Shown in pieces: positions 1 to 8,058 of a DNA stretch of 64,000 nucleotides. Both the position numbers and the translations under genes were made by a program. The notes beneath the pieces are model-generated. The model was not told the origin of the DNA, searched no databases, and saw nothing but the letters and a program-made list of their open reading frames with translations. The stretch covers positions 248,001 to 312,000 of the forward strand of contig NZ_CAKMSR010000002.1 of the NCBI RefSeq assembly GCF_928381705.1, in the 5' to 3' direction. How positions within the stretch are numbered: the stretch's first letter is position 1; each line of letters starts with the position of its first letter. This stretch comes from Rothia nasimurium. GTDB taxonomy: Bacteria; Actinomycetota; Actinomycetes; Actinomycetales; Micrococcaceae.

Positions 1-343
1 CGCCGACGCCGAGGCAGCCGGCACCAAGGTTTCCCTAGAGGAACTGCGCGTGGACGGCGGTATGACCGCCAACGAGTTCCTCATGCAGTTCCAGGCTGAC
101 CTGCTGGGCGTACCCGTCATCCGTCCCAAGGTCATTGAAACCACCGCCCTGGGTGCCGCCTACGCCGCAGGTATCGCCGTCGGCTTCTGGGACGGTGAGC
201 AGGACGTCATCGACAACTGGTCCGAAGACAAGCGCTGGGAACCCCAGATGGACAAGGACGAGGTCGAACGCCAGTACCGCCTGTGGAAGAAGGCTGTCTC
301 CAAGACCCTGGACTGGGTCGATGAGGACGTCGAACAGGACTAA
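1..343 (+). CDS. glpK: Glycerol kinase, C-terminal part (5' end outside window)
   Basis: The reading frame is open from the window edge (codons start at base 2) to TAA at 341-343 and encodes about 113 C-terminal residues. LRVDGGMTANEFLMQFQADL followed by TALGAAYAAG is the conserved FGGY-kinase C-terminal nucleotide-binding segment of glycerol kinase, which phosphorylates glycerol to glycerol-3-phosphate in the cytoplasm. A terminator follows about 50 bp downstream, so this is the last gene of its unit. The family assignment is strong; the N-terminal domain cannot be seen. Confidence 0.93.
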   Translation, partial: ADAEAAGTKVSLEELRVDGGMTANEFLMQFQADLLGVPVIRPKVIETTALGAAYAAGIAVGFWDGEQDVIDNWSEDKRWEPQMDKDEVERQYRLWKKAVSKTLDWVDEDVEQD

Positions 344-396
344 GCACCCGGCTAAGTCGCAATCTAGCGCTAGGCTGGTTGTCTTGCGCTGAAACA

Positions 397-438
397 ATAG
401 CCCTGCATCGTCACCTACCGGTGAGGTGCAGGGCTATT
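397..438 (+). terminator. Rho-independent terminator after glpK
   Basis: ATAGCCCTGCA pairs with TGCAGGGCTAT across an inner GTCACC/GGTGA stem, giving a long GC-rich hairpin followed by TTTGTAT. It separates glpK from the ogt-tag pair. Confidence 0.8.
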
Positions 439-465
439 TGTATACCGCCGAACTAGACTACTTAC

Positions 466-975
466 ATGACCTACCACGCCCATACCCTTACCCCGCTGGG
501 TGAAATGATCTTGGCCTCCGACGGGCAGGCCCTCACCGGTGCCTGGTTTACCGGCCAAGCCCACTTCCCCAAGCAGGAGGACCTGGGGCATCGCGTTGAG
601 GTGAGCGACTGTGAGGTGCTGACCGATGCCCAGGCCCAGCTGCTGGAATACTTTGCCGGGAAACGGACCGTTTTTGAGCTGCCGATCGCTCCTGACGGCA
701 CCGATTTTCAGCTGGCGGTGTGGGCGGCCCTGCGCGAGATTCCCTACGGCTACACCACCACCTACGGGGCTATTTCCAAGATTGTGGGACCGGGTGCCCC
801 GGCTCAGGCGGTTGGCCAGGCCGTGGGCCGCAATAAGGTCACCATTTTTATCCCCTGCCACCGGGTGGTAGCCTCAGACGGCAAGCTCACCGGCTACGCG
901 GGCGGGCTGGAACGTAAAGAGTTTCTGCTGGCCCTCGAAGAGCCCAGCGCCGAGATTGAAGGGCGGCTCTTCTAA
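466..975 (+). CDS. ogt: Methylated-DNA--protein-cysteine S-methyltransferase
   Basis: This 169-residue protein has the DNA-binding/active-site domain of O6-alkylguanine alkyltransferases, with the IPCHRV motif placing the acceptor cysteine at residue 131. The suicide protein transfers the methyl group from O6-methylguanine (or O4-methylthymine) to this Cys. Upstream features include FQLAVWAALREIPYG, the usual helix-turn-helix entry, and a C-terminal YAGGLERKEFLL. Its TAA overlaps the ATG of tag by one base, so the two repair genes are translationally coupled. Length fits the Ogt-type short family rather than Ada. Confidence 0.93.
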   Translation: MTYHAHTLTPLGEMILASDGQALTGAWFTGQAHFPKQEDLGHRVEVSDCEVLTDAQAQLLEYFAGKRTVFELPIAPDGTDFQLAVWAALREIPYGYTTTYGAISKIVGPGAPAQAVGQAVGRNKVTIFIPCHRVVASDGKLTGYAGGLERKEFLLALEEPSAEIEGRLF

Positions 976-1661
976 TGACCGATACCCGGGTAGGTACCGA
1001 CGGGCTAGTGCGCCCGGTCTGGGCCGCAGACGATGGTGATATGCAGGCCTACTACGACACCGAGTGGGGTGTGCCCGTCACCGACGAGCAGGGAGTCTTT
1101 GAGCGCCTCTGCCTCGAAGGTTTTCAGGCCGGGCTCTCCTGGCGCACTATCTTGACCAAGCGCGAGGCCTTCCGCGAGCTCTTTGAGGGCTTTGAGGTTG
1201 AGAAGGTTGCGGCTTTCACCGAGGACGACGTGGAGCGGCTAGCTGCGGACGCCCGCATTATTCGCCACCGCGGCAAGATTCGCGCAGCTATCGGCAACGC
1301 CCAGGCAACAGTCGCCCTGCGGTCGGTCGGCTGCGTGACGGCTCCCGGCGGAGCCGCCATCGACCTAGCGGCGCGGACGCTTGCGGCAGGCCAGCAGGTT
1401 GAGGCAGGTTTACCCGCCCTCATCTGGTCTTTCATGCCCGAGCGCACCCCGACCCCGGCCGTCCTCTCCGATATTCCCACCCAGGATGAGAACTCCCTGC
1501 TTCTCTCCAAAACCTTGAAGAAGTTGGGCTTTAAGTTCATCGGGCCCACCAGTGCCTACGCCATGATGGAAGCTATCGGCGTGCTCGATACCCACCTGGT
1601 GGTCTCCCACCGCCGCGGCATCTCAGGCCTGTGGAGCGAGGACGGCACGCGGCGAAACTGA
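975..1661 (+). CDS. tag: DNA-3-methyladenine glycosylase I
   Basis: The protein (228 aa) matches the Tag family: YYDTEWGVPVTDEQGVFERL, GFQAGLSWRTIL and a C-terminal KFIGPTSAYAMMEAIG block. It excises N3-methyladenine from alkylated DNA. The start codon lies in the one-base overlap TAATG with ogt, so methyl-damage reversal and excision are co-expressed. It is slightly longer than typical Tag proteins because of a short N-terminal leader and a C-terminal tail. A zinc-binding His/Cys arrangement is expected for the family; I did not verify each ligand. Confidence 0.92.
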   Translation: MTDTRVGTDGLVRPVWAADDGDMQAYYDTEWGVPVTDEQGVFERLCLEGFQAGLSWRTILTKREAFRELFEGFEVEKVAAFTEDDVERLAADARIIRHRGKIRAAIGNAQATVALRSVGCVTAPGGAAIDLAARTLAAGQQVEAGLPALIWSFMPERTPTPAVLSDIPTQDENSLLLSKTLKKLGFKFIGPTSAYAMMEAIGVLDTHLVVSHRRGISGLWSEDGTRRN

Positions 1662-1712
1662 AACTCCGTATGCGGGGAGCCAGATTCAATGGCCAAGCAA
1701 GCTTCTAGAACA

Positions 1713-2648
1713 TCAGTTATAAGGACCCATGAATCGTGAACCGTTCAAATGCATCATGTGAGTTGGCTCTTCAGCAATCCAGGCTTCGGTCTCCCACGCC
1801 AAATCAGCAATAAACCTCCGAAGCGTTGCGCGGTCTGGGAAACAAGAAACATATACCAGCCCCGCAGAAGTCTGTGAAAATAGAGATTCGAGCTCTGAAT
1901 AACGCCAATGGTCGACAGGGCCGTGCGTTGAGCATGCCTCTATAAGAAACAGCCAATGTTTATCGGGCTGATACACGATAAGATCCGGCATTTTTCCATG
2001 TTCCGGGAGTTCGATACCTAGCTCACGAAGCCGTTCCCTATCGTATGTGCCTTCCTTACTATCAGCATCGCCGATATAGAGAACCTGAGCGTCAGGAATG
2101 AACTGAGGGCAAAAGTCTGTGATGATCTTTTCAATCAGCTGGTTTTGCCCGCCTCGCTTTAACGAGACCTTTTCCCCTTGCGGCAGAGTTATGCTAAATC
2201 TCGACCGCTCTCTAGCTTTAGCGTACTTATCGGTAAGAACGACCTTGGACTTTAGATATTTTTCTATTATTTTTCCACTGCTATCGCCCTGGTAGGAGCG
2301 GACGACTGCGAGCGCTTCATCAGAAAGACGGTAAACATTTTTTGATGAATTTGTGGGTCTTTCAGGGTCATCATCATTATGTAGACAAAACCCCGCTTCA
2401 ACGAACTGCTTCAGCACAAATCGTCTAATAGTTTCTCGCGTATTTTCAGCAACCTGAAAATCTAGCTCCTGCCGCATCCAGTCCATAATCGAGCGGACAC
2501 CCATGCGAGGGTTGCTTGCTTCGGCCCAGTCTTGCTCAAAATTAAGCTGGGCTAAAGCTAGAAGGGTTCTTGCGGCCATTACGTTAGTGCGCTGCCTATC
2601 AAACCCTAGCGTAGTGAGAAGTTTTTGTGCGTCGTTAAGCTGCGGCAT
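1713..2648 (-). CDS. PstI/BsuBI-type type II restriction endonuclease
   Basis: This 311-residue protein carries the BsuBI/PstI restriction-enzyme domain. A helical N-terminal half is followed by YIGDADSKEGTYDRERL (about 191-207), PDLIVYQPDKHWLFLIEA (221-238) and STHGPVDHWRYSEL, the conserved catalytic core. PstI and BsuBI cleave CTGCAG; recognition of the same site is inferred by homology. The start overlaps the end of the adjacent methyltransferase gene by 14 bp, so methylase and nuclease are made from one message, methylase first. The gene is AT-richer than its neighbours, indicating horizontal acquisition. Confidence 0.9.
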   Translation of the reverse strand: MPQLNDAQKLLTTLGFDRQRTNVMAARTLLALAQLNFEQDWAEASNPRMGVRSIMDWMRQELDFQVAENTRETIRRFVLKQFVEAGFCLHNDDDPERPTNSSKNVYRLSDEALAVVRSYQGDSSGKIIEKYLKSKVVLTDKYAKARERSRFSITLPQGEKVSLKRGGQNQLIEKIITDFCPQFIPDAQVLYIGDADSKEGTYDRERLRELGIELPEHGKMPDLIVYQPDKHWLFLIEACSTHGPVDHWRYSELESLFSQTSAGLVYVSCFPDRATLRRFIADLAWETEAWIAEEPTHMMHLNGSRFMGPYN

Positions 2649-4110
2649 GCACTTTGTCCTTGTTGCCTAGCACTTCGTATACAGCTGCATCGGGGTCAAG
2701 CCCGGTGCGCGCTATATCTCTTAGTTGCTGTGTCGAAGGGTAGGGCATCATCCGTAAATCGGTAGCGTTCACCTGAGTATGGCCAGAGAAAATACGAAAG
2801 TATCTATCGACGTAGCTTGAGTTCAGCCACAGTGTTAGCCCTAGAGCTAAATCTTGCGAAAGCCCCTCCCCCTGACTGTGAAAGTAATTGGTCTTATTAT
2901 CAAAAGCAGCCTTCTCTTTCGACGACCAGATCGCTGCTGTAACTCTACGTTTTTCTTCTTTAGCGCTAAAACGTTTAACCAGCACAAAAATACCAGGGGC
3001 AACAGTGTTTTTATCTTCTGTTGTTGTTTGGTAATACTGAGGTTTCTTCAGATCTGCTTTCGGGTGCTGCAGATTTCCTGCTGTAAAATGCGCTGGATAT
3101 ACCAAGGGAACAGTTAGTTTATTCGGCTTGAGTTGAAGTTTATCTTTATTCCTAAAGTCAACAACTTTTCCAGTTGACACTTGCAGTCCAATATCGCTGA
3201 GGTGATGAGTAGCCCGTGCCATCCAAGCGATAATCTCTTCATCTTCTTGATGGGCAGGAACAAAGATTACTCCCTGCGACTCAACTGCTTCTCTAGCAAC
3301 GGTTCGGGTCTTGGTTTCTTGCCCTTGCGCTACTGAGCTGCTAATCAGCACGTGTTCGGTTGGCAGCTTATTCTCGAACTTAGTGATGACCGATTCTTGA
3401 AGTACTCCGGTGTCTTTAAATACTTCTTTCCGAGACTTAAAGGTATGGATATGGGTAAGTGAGCAGGTACGATGCAGAAGCTCTCGGTACTGTTGAAAAT
3501 AGGGACCGTTCATCCATGAGCGGGGAGTAATAGCGATAAGCTGCCCATCAGGTGAAAGCATCTGTGCGCCAAGGGCAACAAATGCAGCATACAAGTTAGG
3601 AACATTTACATCGTGCACTCTCAGATGCTTTGCTTCAGCGCTTGACGCAGCTATCTTCGCATAAGGGGGATTCATGATGACCACGTCAAAGTCCTGCTCC
3701 TGTGGGTCTCCCGAGCTCATAAGATCCTGGTACGCCCAATACACAAAATCTTGCTGCTGGACGGTGTAGGTGAAATCTCCCAGGTGAGCCTCAGCATCAG
3801 CAAGAGCGGCTTCAAGAGTTGCTAACAGCGAAGGGTCTTTTTCGATAGCTACAACGTGGATAGGCATCTGGGGTAAAGCTTCTCGGATACGTTGACCTGC
3901 TGCAATGGCCAATACGCCAATACCTGCACCGGGATCAAGAATTCTGATTTCTTTTTTCTCTGCTAATGGTGAGACGTCTACCAGGTCTGCCATAATTTCC
4001 GCTACCGCAATGGGCGTGAAGAACTGCTCAAATTCACTCAGATTTTCTAGACCTATGCGCTGAAGCGTTGAGGTGCGTACATTTTCTGTACGTTGAAGCA
4101 GTGTATTCAT
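2635..4110 (-). CDS. N6-adenine DNA methyltransferase of the PstI/BsuBI-like system
   Basis: The 491-aa protein has the AdoMet-binding motif I (DPGAGIG, residues 59-65) and catalytic motif IV NPPY (147-150), the order and spacing of gamma-type N6-adenine methyltransferases such as M.PstI. The C-terminal half is the expected target-recognition region. It should protect the sequence cut by the neighbouring nuclease (probably CTGCAG). ATG start, with about 190 bp of promoter-bearing DNA upstream. No controller (C) protein gene is visible, so regulation may depend on gene order and translational overlap. Low GC compared with flanking genes. Confidence 0.92.
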   Translation of the reverse strand: MNTLLQRTENVRTSTLQRIGLENLSEFEQFFTPIAVAEIMADLVDVSPLAEKKEIRILDPGAGIGVLAIAAGQRIREALPQMPIHVVAIEKDPSLLATLEAALADAEAHLGDFTYTVQQQDFVYWAYQDLMSSGDPQEQDFDVVIMNPPYAKIAASSAEAKHLRVHDVNVPNLYAAFVALGAQMLSPDGQLIAITPRSWMNGPYFQQYRELLHRTCSLTHIHTFKSRKEVFKDTGVLQESVITKFENKLPTEHVLISSSVAQGQETKTRTVAREAVESQGVIFVPAHQEDEEIIAWMARATHHLSDIGLQVSTGKVVDFRNKDKLQLKPNKLTVPLVYPAHFTAGNLQHPKADLKKPQYYQTTTEDKNTVAPGIFVLVKRFSAKEEKRRVTAAIWSSKEKAAFDNKTNYFHSQGEGLSQDLALGLTLWLNSSYVDRYFRIFSGHTQVNATDLRMMPYPSTQQLRDIARTGLDPDAAVYEVLGNKDKVHAAA

Positions 4111-4254
4111 GTATCAGGCCCTCTAGTTGGTGCAGTAGGTCAAGCTGAGATAGTTCTGGTGACCGTTCTTAAAGTCTACTGAACTGCTTCTTTATCTGTA
4201 TAGGAGCTGCCGAGAGCTAACCTGCGTAGGCTTCACCCCGTGTCCAGCTAGAAC

Positions 4255-4289
4255 CTATGAGCCCCGCACATAGGCTACGGGGCTCATAG
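4255..4289. terminator. Hairpin between the R-M island and the LRR gene
   Basis: CTATGAGCCCCG pairs perfectly with CGGGGCTCATAG around an 11-base loop. It sits just downstream of the LRR gene stop (minus strand). The T-tract is weak, but stem strength suggests a terminator or barrier. Confidence 0.6.
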
Positions 4290-4305
4290 CTTATCAAGCT
4301 GAATT

Positions 4306-6375
4306 TTATGAGGAGCGACGAGAACGTACGACGGTGGTTCCGCCTCCAATCACCAGGAGCAGGGCACACAGCCCTATAGCTGCCAGGCCCGGGGCGACGC
4401 CGGTTGAGGCAAGCTGACCTGTTGAAGGCTTTGTTTGTTCTTGGTGTGCCTGTGTCTTTGCACTGCTTGTAGCTTGTTCTGCAGAACCTACAATCTGAGG
4501 TGCGGCAGTGGTATTCGCTGTAGCCCCTGTGCCCCCGTGGGAGGGTCGAGTCTGGGCAGCTTGCTGCTCAGCCCCAGAGCTAGCTGAGGGGCTAGGGGCA
4601 GGTACCGGGGCAGCAGGAGTAGCTGAAGCTGATGGCTCAGGGTCGCGCGCCGCCTCAGGGCTGGGCTCCTGGGTTGCTTCAGGCGTAGGGGTTTCGGTTG
4701 TTTCGGGAGCTGGTTCTGGTGTTGTTACAGGGCCAGGAACCGGCTGAGCAATGGGTGTCTCGTCAATCTCGTCGCTGGGATTCGGAGACTCTTCGGGTAG
4801 AGGCTCTTCAGCGTCTAGGGCGTCCTCGGCTGCATCCTGGGCAAGAAGGTATTCTAGCTTTTCGGGGTTAGTCTCATTGATTTCACCCCAGGCGGGGTCT
4901 GCCACATCGGTTCGACTAATTCCGCTCAGGCAGCTCCAGTCGTCAAAGAGGTTGTACTGGAGCCGCAGGCTGGTCAGGCTGGTATTTTCTTCCCAGACTT
5001 TCATAGGGCAGGGATCGCTAATGAAGTTGTTGCGAAGATCAACGCTTTCAATGGTTTCTAGGGTAGTGAGGGGGCCGACCGACGTAATTCGGTTATGGCG
5101 CAGGGACAGCGTGCGCAGATAAGGAGTAGTTGAGAAAGAGGTTCCGCTCATATCGCTCACGCGGTTGTTGTCTGCCCGCACGGTGTAGATATGGTAAGGC
5201 AGGCCTTTCAGACTGGTGAGACGGTTATTATTCACCGAGAGAGTCTGCAAATCAGTTAGCTCTGTGAGAGAGTCAATAGTCCTGATTTTGTTGTTGTCAG
5301 CGGTGATGCTTTGTAAAGAGGTCACCTTGGCTAAAGGGGCCAAAGACCTTACCTGATTATGCGAAATATCGATGCTGTGCAGCTTGGTAAGACCGGACAG
5401 AGGGGAAAGGTCTTCTACCGCGTGGTAGGGAATGCGCAGCCAGCTGAGGTTACGGGCATGCTCAAGGCCGGTCAGATCTTTGATTTTTTGGTCTTCAGGT
5501 ACGTTGTAGCCGATGCAGGGTACCGTCTGGAGCTGCTGCAGTACCTTGTTGACGATAGCCGTTTCTTCGGGGATACCCAGGGTTGAGAAGATGCAGCTTC
5601 GCAGGGTGGGGTCAGGAACATTAACTTCGAAGGTTTCTTCATCAGGATCAATCAGGGGCGGACGGTAGAAGGGGTCCTCGTAGCGGTCGGGAAACAGCTT
5701 CCAGAAGATAGGGAGAGGGCGCTCAGGCGCCTGGGGGTCGCCGGTATAGATTTCAAAGGTGGCGACAAAAGGCGCACCTTTATCGCCGGAGTAGAAGCCG
5801 ACGATGCGTTCTGAGAGCTGGGTAATCACCGGGGTATGTGAGTAGACCAGCAGAGTATTGCCGCGAATTTCCCAGGCTAAATCGGGGAGGTCTGCGATGG
5901 CTTCTTGGGTTGCGTTTGCGGGGCCTGTGCCTGCCATGGTGTTAGCGGTTGAGGCATCGACAAGAAGTTGTTTTGTGGCGAAATCAATAGTCAGGTTTTT
6001 GAAATGTACATCGAGGTAACCATCGTATTTACTCCAGTGCACGTGGCCGGTGAAATGGAGTTTGCCGGGGTTATCAGGGTCAAAGGTTTGGCCGGGTTTT
6101 GCTTGCCATTCGATGTCTTTAGTACCGGCCACTAGACCTGCACCGTCGAGGAAGTTTTCTGAGCTAGCCCCCAGATAGCTCCGCCAGCTATTGACGTAGT
6201 TCCAGTTGGCGCTACCTGCTACCAGGCGGTTTTCTTCCGAGGCTGGCAGGCTATCAACGCTAGCAAAGGTGGCGGGTAGGTCAGTAGCAGTGGGTGTGGC
6301 ACTGGCGGTGGGAGCTGCGGCTCCGCCCATAATGAGCGCCGTAGTGAGAGCGGTTGTAGCAAGTAGTGGCTTCAC
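4306..6375 (-). CDS. Cell-wall-anchored HtaA-domain / leucine-rich-repeat surface protein
   Basis: About 689 aa. I prefer the GTG at 6375 (AGGA 7 bases upstream), which gives a clean signal peptide (MKPLLATTALTTALIMGG...ASA), over an in-frame GTG at 6414 that adds 13 residues. After the signal peptide comes an HtaA-like domain (haem-binding family of actinobacteria) in the first 230 residues. A middle region holds five or six internalin-like LRRs (SLAPLAKVTSLQSITADNNK-type units). A Pro/Glu/Thr-rich stalk follows. The end is LASTG, a hydrophobic segment and RSRRSS. LAxTG is the class E sortase signal. Likely roles are haem capture or adhesion; function is inferred. Confidence 0.82.
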   Translation of the reverse strand: MKPLLATTALTTALIMGGAAAPTASATPTATDLPATFASVDSLPASEENRLVAGSANWNYVNSWRSYLGASSENFLDGAGLVAGTKDIEWQAKPGQTFDPDNPGKLHFTGHVHWSKYDGYLDVHFKNLTIDFATKQLLVDASTANTMAGTGPANATQEAIADLPDLAWEIRGNTLLVYSHTPVITQLSERIVGFYSGDKGAPFVATFEIYTGDPQAPERPLPIFWKLFPDRYEDPFYRPPLIDPDEETFEVNVPDPTLRSCIFSTLGIPEETAIVNKVLQQLQTVPCIGYNVPEDQKIKDLTGLEHARNLSWLRIPYHAVEDLSPLSGLTKLHSIDISHNQVRSLAPLAKVTSLQSITADNNKIRTIDSLTELTDLQTLSVNNNRLTSLKGLPYHIYTVRADNNRVSDMSGTSFSTTPYLRTLSLRHNRITSVGPLTTLETIESVDLRNNFISDPCPMKVWEENTSLTSLRLQYNLFDDWSCLSGISRTDVADPAWGEINETNPEKLEYLLAQDAAEDALDAEEPLPEESPNPSDEIDETPIAQPVPGPVTTPEPAPETTETPTPEATQEPSPEAARDPEPSASATPAAPVPAPSPSASSGAEQQAAQTRPSHGGTGATANTTAAPQIVGSAEQATSSAKTQAHQEQTKPSTGQLASTGVAPGLAAIGLCALLLVIGGGTTVVRSRRSS

Positions 6376-6434
6376 GTCAGTCGTCCTTGATGAGGTGGTG
6401 TGTAGGGAGAGCACCGGCAGCCCCTTACGTATTA

Positions 6435-6452
6435 CTTAGGGCTACCTTATAA
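6435..6452 (-). promoter_or_regulatory. Iron-box-like sequence upstream of the HtaA/LRR gene
   Basis: CTTAGGGCTACCTTATAA resembles a shortened actinobacterial DtxR/IdeR box (TTAGG...ACCTWA half-sites), and a further CCTAA half-site lies at 6466-6470. Iron-dependent repression would fit a haem-binding surface protein. Spacing differs from the 19-bp consensus, so this is tentative. Confidence 0.35.
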
Positions 6453-6608
6453 ATAAGTTTGGGTGCCTAAATATAATAATGAGGTAGGCCAAAACAAGAC
6501 AAGGCCACCAGGGCAATTAAGTTATATTTTTACAACCTATTTATGATGAGTCACTGGCGCTTCATCGCCGCAGGCATCTATTCACTCCCCTGTGCGAAGA
6601 TAGGAGCT

Positions 6609-6836
6609 ATGACTTCCACTTTCCCTCCCGCCTCAGCTCCCACCGCCTGCGTCTGGATTAACGGTGATGCCGCCGAGGCTGCCACCTACTATGCACAAGC
6701 CCTGCCGCTGACTGCGTCCGCCCCGGCTCCCGGTATGGGCACCCTCAGCATAGACGGCACCGACCTGCTCCTGCTGGGAGCGGACGCCCGCGCCAAGCTA
6801 CTGAGCATGGGCAAGATAGATTTGAACCAACTGTAG
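6609..6836 (+). CDS. Short VOC/PhnB-like (glyoxalase-fold) protein fragment
   Basis: The 75-residue product starts at ATG 6609 (AGGAG just upstream) and contains CVWINGDAAEAATYYAQALP, the first beta-alpha unit of the PhnB/3-demethylubiquinone-like VOC family. The sequence then leaves the family after TDLLLLGAD. Full members are about 130-160 aa, so this is roughly half a domain and may be a decayed gene or need a dimeric partner. It ends 7 bp before the hydrolase gene. An in-frame ATG at 6543 would add 22 residues with no family similarity. Confidence 0.5.
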   Translation: MTSTFPPASAPTACVWINGDAAEAATYYAQALPLTASAPAPGMGTLSIDGTDLLLLGADARAKLLSMGKIDLNQL

Positions 6837-6843
6837 AGAGCCT

Positions 6844-8058
6844 ATGAACCTGCTCGCTTACGCTCAGAAGCACCTGCACGATACTCCGCAGGAGCGTCCG
6901 CTCACCCACGTTGACCTCTGTCTGCTCAATGAGCTGGCCTACCTTCCCCTTGATGTGATTGCAGAGCACCATGCCGGGCTTACCTATGGGCTAGGTGCGG
7001 CGCAGATTTACCAGGAGTTCTACAGCGACAGCGAGCTGCGCGCCAACTGGTTCTTGGCTACCGCCCAGCGGCTGCAGCTGCTTAAGCTGGTGGCGGCGTC
7101 CGCCCGCTTTGCCGGGCTCAAGTTCTACCGCTATGAGGTACGGCAGGACGACGCCGAGCAGGTTCAGTTTGCGGCTCTCACCTTAGTGCTCCCCGGGGTG
7201 CTCAAACAGGTTATTTTTCGCGGCACCGACGATACGCTGACCGGCTGGAAAGAGGATTTTCATCTGGCTGCCCGGCAGCAGATCCCGGCTCAGGCGCTGG
7301 CGGTTGATTACCTCTCGCGCGCTCTGGCCCGGGCGCCGAATACGCCCCTGTATGTCACCGGCCATTCTAAGGGTGGGCATCTGGCGGTACATGCAGCCAG
7401 CATGCAGAGCGAGCAGGCCCAGAATCGCATTGACGAGCTGATTACCTTTGACTCCCCGGGCTTTGTTCCCGACTTTCTCGACCACCCCGGCTACCGGCGC
7501 ACCCTGGATAAAACGGTGGAGTACATCCCGGTCGACAGCATCGTGGGCCGCCTGATGTTCAAGCAGGGCAGCCCGCAGGCGGTGGCCAGTAGCTTCTTCG
7601 GCCTGGTTCAGCATTCCATTTTTAACTGGCATGCTGATGCTCGGGGGCACTTCATGCTGGCTGAGCACCCCACGCCCGCCAGCGACCGGGTTGAGACGGT
7701 CACCCGGGCCTGGCTAGAGCGCCACTCCCCCGAAGAGGTGCAGCAGGTGGTGGATATTTGTTTTGGCCTAGCCATGGATGAGGGCTACACCAGCCTGCTA
7801 GCTATTAGCCAGAACATTGTGCCCTTCATCCAGCTCATGCGCACCAAAGCGCAGGGGCTTGACCCCGAAACCTACCAGCTAGTGCAGGGAGCCCTCGACG
7901 ATTTCTTGGTCTTGTGGCGCCAAATCCGCGGTGAGCAGCGGAAGGCGAGCGGGGGCGTCCTTAAAATAGCTAGGCCCCGGCTTCTTCCCACCGTGCGGGT
8001 GGGGAGCCGGGACCTGGCTGATTTATTCTCTACTGAGCGGGGCGGACGCCTGCCCTAG
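6844..8058 (+). CDS. DUF2974-type alpha/beta hydrolase (lipase-like)
   Basis: The 404-aa protein shows the DUF2974 (Mbeg1-like) pattern: an N-terminal DLCLLNELAYLPLD block, QVIFRGTDDTLTGWKEDF (about 122-139), and the nucleophile elbow GHSKGG with Ser175, followed by ITFDSPGF. This is a lipase-class alpha/beta hydrolase fold. There is no signal peptide, so it is probably cytoplasmic or acts on membrane lipids from inside. Substrate is unknown. Its 3' end overlaps the convergently oriented P450 gene by 4 bp. Confidence 0.82.
   Translation: MNLLAYAQKHLHDTPQERPLTHVDLCLLNELAYLPLDVIAEHHAGLTYGLGAAQIYQEFYSDSELRANWFLATAQRLQLLKLVAASARFAGLKFYRYEVRQDDAEQVQFAALTLVLPGVLKQVIFRGTDDTLTGWKEDFHLAARQQIPAQALAVDYLSRALARAPNTPLYVTGHSKGGHLAVHAASMQSEQAQNRIDELITFDSPGFVPDFLDHPGYRRTLDKTVEYIPVDSIVGRLMFKQGSPQAVASSFFGLVQHSIFNWHADARGHFMLAEHPTPASDRVETVTRAWLERHSPEEVQQVVDICFGLAMDEGYTSLLAISQNIVPFIQLMRTKAQGLDPETYQLVQGALDDFLVLWRQIRGEQRKASGGVLKIARPRLLPTVRVGSRDLADLFSTERGGRLP

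Noticed and set aside
6415..6542. Longer start of the LRR gene and the N-terminal extension of the VOC fragment
   Set aside because: Extensions run into the promoter region or lack family similarity; downstream starts have better ribosome sites.
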